A stretch of DNA of 7,617 nt from JALZAA01 sp046724655 (lineage in GTDB: Bacteria > Actinomycetota > Acidimicrobiia > IMCC26256 > JACDBD01): positions 1 through 7,617 of the forward strand of contig JBKOWY010000176.1 in the NCBI GenBank assembly GCA_046724655.1, given 5' to 3'. Under the pieces are notes generated by a model. The model did no database searches, had not been told where the DNA came from, and saw nothing but the letters and a program-made list of their open reading frames with translations. The first letter of the stretch is position 1. Every line of letters begins with the position of its first letter. Positions 4,729 to 7,617 of this stretch are shown in pieces. The position numbers and the translations under genes are program-made.

Positions 4729-6462
4729 ATGTCCGATCGGGTCGGCTTCGTATGCAACGGCGCCGCTGTGGAAGTGGGCGTCGCTCCGGGCGAGTCACTG
4801 CTGTCGGTGCTGCGTGAGCGGCTCGGGCTCGTCTCGGTCAAGGACGGGTGCGCGCCGCAGGGACAGTGCGGATGCTGCACGGTGCTCGTCGACGGGGATG
4901 CGCGGGTCGCGTGCGTGACCCCCGCCGCTCGGGTGCAAGGACGCGCCGTCACCACCGTCGAGGGTCTCGACCCGGCGGTCCGGGCCGACCTCGCCGGCGC
5001 GTTCGTCGCCACCGGAGGCTCGCAGTGCGGTTTCTGCACCCCGGGCATCGTGATGCGGGCGGCGTCGCTGCTCGCCAAGGGGCGCACCAGGCGCGCCGAC
5101 GTCGATCGCGGTCTCGCCGCACACCTGTGCCGCTGCACGGGCTGGCAGACCGTGTACGAGGCGGTCGACGCGGGTGCCTTGGAACGTGTGCCCGCCGCCC
5201 ATCGGGACGTCGACGCCGCTTCCCGCCGCGCCACGCTCGAAGGCGGGCTGTCGCAGCGCGTCGGGCCCGATGTGCCTCTCGGGGCCGGCGGCTTCGCCGA
5301 CGACGCCGCGCCATCCGACGCTCTCGTCGCCGTGCCGCGGCCGCCCGGCGGCCCTGATCCCGACGGCGGCGCGGCCGTCGAGCCCGCCGGCGTGGCTTGG
5401 GTGGTCGCCGATTCGCTGCTCGAGGCGCGCGGGCTCGCGGCCAAGGTGCAGGGCCGACGCACGACAATTGACGAGCAACCGCCTCTCCCGCTGCCCGAAC
5501 TGCCTCCGGGCGGCGTGCGTCTCGTCACCGGCTGGGTGGAGCCCGCGTACCTCGAGCCCGACGCTTCCTGGTGCGACCCGGGTGGCGAAGCGGCGACCCC
5601 GCTCGCCAACGGGGGCGCGTTCGGGGGAAAGGAGTCGTCCGTCGCCCCGGTGGCGGCGCGCGAGCTCGCCGACCGGCTGGGCCGGCGCGTGCGCGTGGTG
5701 CTGTCGCGCGAAGACGTCGTGCGCCACGGGCCGAAGCGCCCGCCGATTTCCGCCACCGCGGTCTACGACGGCGAGGTTGTCGTCGTGCGCGGGCGCGTCG
5801 TCAAGGGTGGCGAGGCTGTTTTCGCGCGCGAGTTCGTGACGCCCTACGTAGTAGGAGTCGATCAACGGTGGAGCGCAGTATCCGTAGCCGGCCCGCCGGT
5901 CGCAACCCACCTACGCGGCGCCGGCATCGCCGAGTTGGCCGTGCTCGTCGAAGGCGCGCTCGACGAAGCCCATGTGGACCGGGCCGCACTCATCGACGAC
6001 GATCGCGCCGCCGCAGCTCTCCTCGACACATGTGCAGGCGTCGCCGGGGGCGCGTTCGCGGGGGCGCGCGTCCACGTCGACGAGTCGGGCGCGCTCGCCC
6101 GAGTTGACGTGCGCGTCGCCGCCGGCGATCCGCTCGACGGTGTCGTGCTGCGGTCCTACGCGGTCGGCGCCACGCACATGGGGCTCGGGTGGGTGCTCAG
6201 CGAGGGCATCGCCGTCGATCCGGAGTCGGGCGAGGTCCACGACCTCACGATCCGCTCCTTCGGTGTGATCAGGGCCAAGGACACACCGCCGATCGAGGTG
6301 ACGATCGTCGACGACGACGGCCCGCCGCGGCCACGCTCGTCGGACGCCGTGTTCGCAGCCGTCGCCGGCGCGGCATGGAATGCGGTGACGCGCGCGGACG
6401 GCGCCCGTCCCGAGGCATTCCCCGCCCGCGAGACGCGCGCCGCCCGCCGTTTGCGCCGCTGA
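4729..6462 (+). CDS. Fused [2Fe-2S] subunit and shortened molybdopterin-subunit-like protein (xanthine dehydrogenase superfamily)
   Basis: A 577-residue fusion. Residues 1-155 are a full CoxS/XdhC-type small subunit. The plant-type [2Fe-2S] ligands are Cys41, Cys47, Cys50 (CAPQGQCGCC) and probably Cys62; the second cluster uses CGFC (100-103) and CRC (134-136). Residues about 183-577 follow the molybdopterin subunit in order but condensed: GAGGFADD (185-192), AWVVAD (223-228), EPAYLEPDA (271-279), GGAFGGKE (295-302), LRGAGIAE (395-402), THMGLGWVLSEG (482-493), and a late DTPPIEVTIVD segment. Normal large subunits have about 700-800 residues; here there are about 395. I cannot find the segment that normally precedes the late GLG motif, or the catalytic Glu loop near the C-terminus. 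No FAD-subunit gene is nearby. GGAG at 4719-4722, 6 nt away, supports the ATG at 4729. It may be an electron-transfer protein or a derived molybdo-enzyme. Confidence 0.88.
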   Translation: MSDRVGFVCNGAAVEVGVAPGESLLSVLRERLGLVSVKDGCAPQGQCGCCTVLVDGDARVACVTPAARVQGRAVTTVEGLDPAVRADLAGAFVATGGSQCGFCTPGIVMRAASLLAKGRTRRADVDRGLAAHLCRCTGWQTVYEAVDAGALERVPAAHRDVDAASRRATLEGGLSQRVGPDVPLGAGGFADDAAPSDALVAVPRPPGGPDPDGGAAVEPAGVAWVVADSLLEARGLAAKVQGRRTTIDEQPPLPLPELPPGGVRLVTGWVEPAYLEPDASWCDPGGEAATPLANGGAFGGKESSVAPVAARELADRLGRRVRVVLSREDVVRHGPKRPPISATAVYDGEVVVVRGRVVKGGEAVFAREFVTPYVVGVDQRWSAVSVAGPPVATHLRGAGIAELAVLVEGALDEAHVDRAALIDDDRAAAALLDTCAGVAGGAFAGARVHVDESGALARVDVRVAAGDPLDGVVLRSYAVGATHMGLGWVLSEGIAVDPESGEVHDLTIRSFGVIRAKDTPPIEVTIVDDDGPPRPRSSDAVFAAVAGAAWNAVTRADGARPEAFPARETRAARRLRR

Positions 6463-7021
6463 CTACGTCATTCGCGCCGCGGCCTGGGGCCGGTACAGCA
6501 AGAAGCTGATCACCAGGACCCAGAGCAGCCACACCCGGAACACGATGAACCCGAGGAAGAAGATGCCGCTGCTCAGGGTCACGAGCGACAGGCCGGCGAC
6601 GAGCCACCCGACCGCGATCGCCAGGCCTACGTACCCAACCACTTCTGGGAACGTGGCGTTCCTGATCGCGGCGATCGAGATCGCAGCGGTGAACACGGCC
6701 GCGCCGAACCCGGCGCTCGCGGTGAGCGCGCCTGCGAGCACGTAGAACACCTTCGCGCCGAGCCCGATCTCCCGGGTCAGCAGGGCGGTCGTGGTGGTCA
6801 CGGCCCCGCCCGCGGTCGCCAGGGTCGCCAGCACAATGCCACCCCCGGCTGATGGTCGCGAGCCGGCGCGCATCCTCGACGCGGCGGATCCGGCTCCAAA
6901 TGCTTCCCAGGAACCATAGGAAGGGAGGTATGGCTAGCGCGCCAATGTACGAACCTGCCTTGATCCTCCCGCTGTTGTCGCCCGAGTCATGGTCCGCTGA
7001 CCGCTTGTTGAAATCAAGCAT
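6463..7021 (-). pseudogene. Multi-pass membrane protein gene with an apparent +1 frameshift
   Basis: Two minus-strand frames together make one plausible protein of about 180 residues. The first frame, from ATG at 7021 to about 6848, encodes a polar start and a first helix with a basic stop-transfer end (ALAIPPFLWFLGSIWSRIRR), then RVEDARRLATIS. The second frame, from about 6846 to the stop at 6463, continues GGGIVLATLATAGGAV and has about four more helices (KVFYVLAGALTASAGFGAA, VVGYVGLAIAVGWLVAGL, IFFLGFIVFRVWLLWVLVISFLL). Skipping one base at about 6847, beside a run of five C/G, joins them. A shorter reading from ATG at 6873 stays in one frame (136 residues) but loses helix one. The family is not recognised. 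The stop codon abuts that of the convergent upstream gene with no gap. Sequencing error, real mutation or programmed shift cannot be separated here. Confidence 0.6.
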
Positions 7022-7035
7022 CCAAGGGGTAGCGT
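7008..7035 (+). promoter_or_regulatory. Leaderless-type promoter for the 47-residue protein gene
   Basis: TTGAAA (7008-7013), a 16-nt spacer and TAGCGT (7030-7035) precede the GTG at 7042 by 6 nt. Transcription would thus begin at or next to the start codon. The same hexamers with a 17-nt spacer precede the regulator at 2127. The spacer contains the start codon of the divergent membrane gene (7019-7021). Confidence 0.6.
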
Positions 7036-7041
7036 TTCGCT

Positions 7042-7185
7042 GTGGCCGGTGCCGTGATCATGATCGTGGTGATGGTCCTGGTCGTCCCGGTGGCGATCAT
7101 GTTCGGCGGCGCGATCTGGAGCGCGCTGTTCGGTTGGATTTCCTCCGAAGACGCAGATCGCCGCCACGAGGGCTACGCCGCGTAG
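7042..7185 (+). CDS. Small single-helix membrane protein (47 aa)
   Basis: A GTG-initiated 47-residue reading frame: about 30 hydrophobic residues (AGAVIMIVVMVLVVPVAI, then MFGGAIWSALFGWI), followed by a short polar tail SSEDADRRHEGYAA. One membrane-spanning helix with a cytoplasmic or external charged tail is expected. It resembles small unnamed proteins I associate with actinobacterial genomes that share the hydrophobic start and an acidic, HEG-containing tail; this is from memory. Support comes from the promoter placed exactly for a leaderless GTG start and from the hydrolase gene beginning 18 bp after its stop, which suggests one transcript. Its function is unknown. Confidence 0.65.
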   Translation: MAGAVIMIVVMVLVVPVAIMFGGAIWSALFGWISSEDADRRHEGYAA

Positions 7186-7203
7186 AGAGAAGCGTCTGCG
7201 GCC

Positions 7204-7617
7204 ATGGCAACGGTACGCGTCCCCGCGCACGACGACGACGAGTTCGACGCTCATCTGGCGGTGCCCGATGGGGGTGCCGGTCCTGGCATGCTTCTGCTCC
7301 ACGAAGCCGGAGGCATCACCGGCTACATGCGTGGCGTGGCGAGCCGCCTCGCCGATCTCGGCTACGTCACGTTGATGCCCGACCTGTTCTGGCGCATCGA
7401 GCGCAACGTCGACCTGCAGGACGACAAGGACATGACGCGGGCGCTCGAGCTCATCGGTCAGTTCGACCCTCACGCTGGCGTGCGCGACGCCGATGCTGCG
7501 CTTGCGTACCTGCGGACCAAGCCCGAGGTCGACGGCCCGGTCGGCGTCATGGGGTTCTGCTTCGGGGGCGGGCTCGCCTACGGCGTCGCCTGCGAGCTCG
7601 ATCCCCACTGCGCGGTG
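7204..7617 (+). CDS. Dienelactone hydrolase family protein (3' truncated)
   Basis: The first 138 residues of an alpha/beta hydrolase, cut by the window end; the family normally has about 220-250 residues. The dienelactone hydrolase pattern is clear: LLLHEAGG (31-37) with the Glu that pairs with the nucleophile, GYVTLMPDLFWR (53-64), and the nucleophile elbow GFCFGGG (117-123) with Cys119 in place of Ser. The Asp and His of the triad would lie beyond the window. Family members hydrolyse dienelactones in chlorocatechol breakdown, but many have other or unknown ester substrates, so no pathway is claimed. There is no signal peptide, so it should be cytoplasmic. The ATG at 7204 has only a loose purine run (7186-7192) upstream. 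It probably shares a transcript with the 47-residue protein. Confidence 0.92.
   Translation, partial: MATVRVPAHDDDEFDAHLAVPDGGAGPGMLLLHEAGGITGYMRGVASRLADLGYVTLMPDLFWRIERNVDLQDDKDMTRALELIGQFDPHAGVRDADAALAYLRTKPEVDGPVGVMGFCFGGGLAYGVACELDPHCAV

Noticed and set aside
4701..5756. Minus-strand extension of the thioredoxin-like frame
   Set aside because: The extension is Ser/Arg/Pro low-complexity, antisense to the intact 2Fe-2S fusion gene; the twin-arginine signal marks the real N-terminus at 4700.
4795..5910. Minus-strand open frame antisense to the fusion gene
   Set aside because: No recognisable domain; the plus strand carries exact Fe-S and molybdopterin-subunit motifs over the same bases.

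Overview
The window is a compact, GC-rich stretch of bacterial chromosome with strong G/C preference at third codon positions and GTG as well as ATG starts. Its promoter-like sites have TANNNT -10 elements lying within a few bases of start codons. Together with an Mrp protein lacking the CxxC motif, a lysine-rich histone-H1-like protein and a small one-helix protein of a kind I associate with Actinomycetota, this suggests a high-GC actinobacterium, perhaps of the Acidimicrobiia. The assignment is inference from style and family resemblance; there is no rRNA or other decisive marker. I see no tRNA, rRNA, CRISPR array, insertion sequence or prophage gene.

Layout. (1) 2-700 (+): the 3' part of a metallo-beta-lactamase-fold hydrolase with a C-terminal winged helix. 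It converges on mrp across a 70-bp gap that holds a perfect 13-bp inverted repeat. (2) 771-3153: an iron-sulfur module. mrp (minus, cluster scaffold/carrier ATPase) is divergent from a cysteine-rich HTH regulator (plus, SufR-like), which is followed 16 bp later by an A-type Fe-S carrier (ErpA/IscA type). The 102-bp divergent region holds two back-to-back sigma70-like promoters that occupy almost the same bases. A textbook hairpin closes the unit at 3199-3222. (3) 3335-3814 (+): a histone-H1-like basic protein whose last 109 residues contain no acidic residue. (4) 3846-4700 (-): an exported thioredoxin-fold protein with a twin-arginine-type signal, meeting the H1-like gene tail to tail over a 9-bp hairpin. 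(5) 4729-6462 (+): a 577-residue protein joining a complete xanthine-dehydrogenase-type [2Fe-2S] subunit to a strongly shortened remnant of the molybdopterin subunit. (6) 6463-7021 (-): a multi-helix membrane protein whose reading frame is broken by an apparent one-base frameshift near 6847. (7) 7042-7185 and 7204-end (+): a 47-residue single-helix protein and the N-terminal half of a dienelactone-hydrolase-family enzyme, probably one transcript from a leaderless promoter.

How they fit together. The coherent unit is 771-3153: a probable Fe-S sensor regulator placed so that one DNA site could control both a carrier (ErpA-like) and an ATPase scaffold (Mrp). The downstream fused protein, with two predicted [2Fe-2S] clusters, would be a client of such machinery, but nothing in the sequence ties them functionally. 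The most unusual items are the eroded, fused molybdo-hydroxylase-like protein, the superimposed divergent promoters, the promoter pattern shared by the regulator and the small membrane-protein gene, the H1-like protein, and the frameshifted membrane gene.
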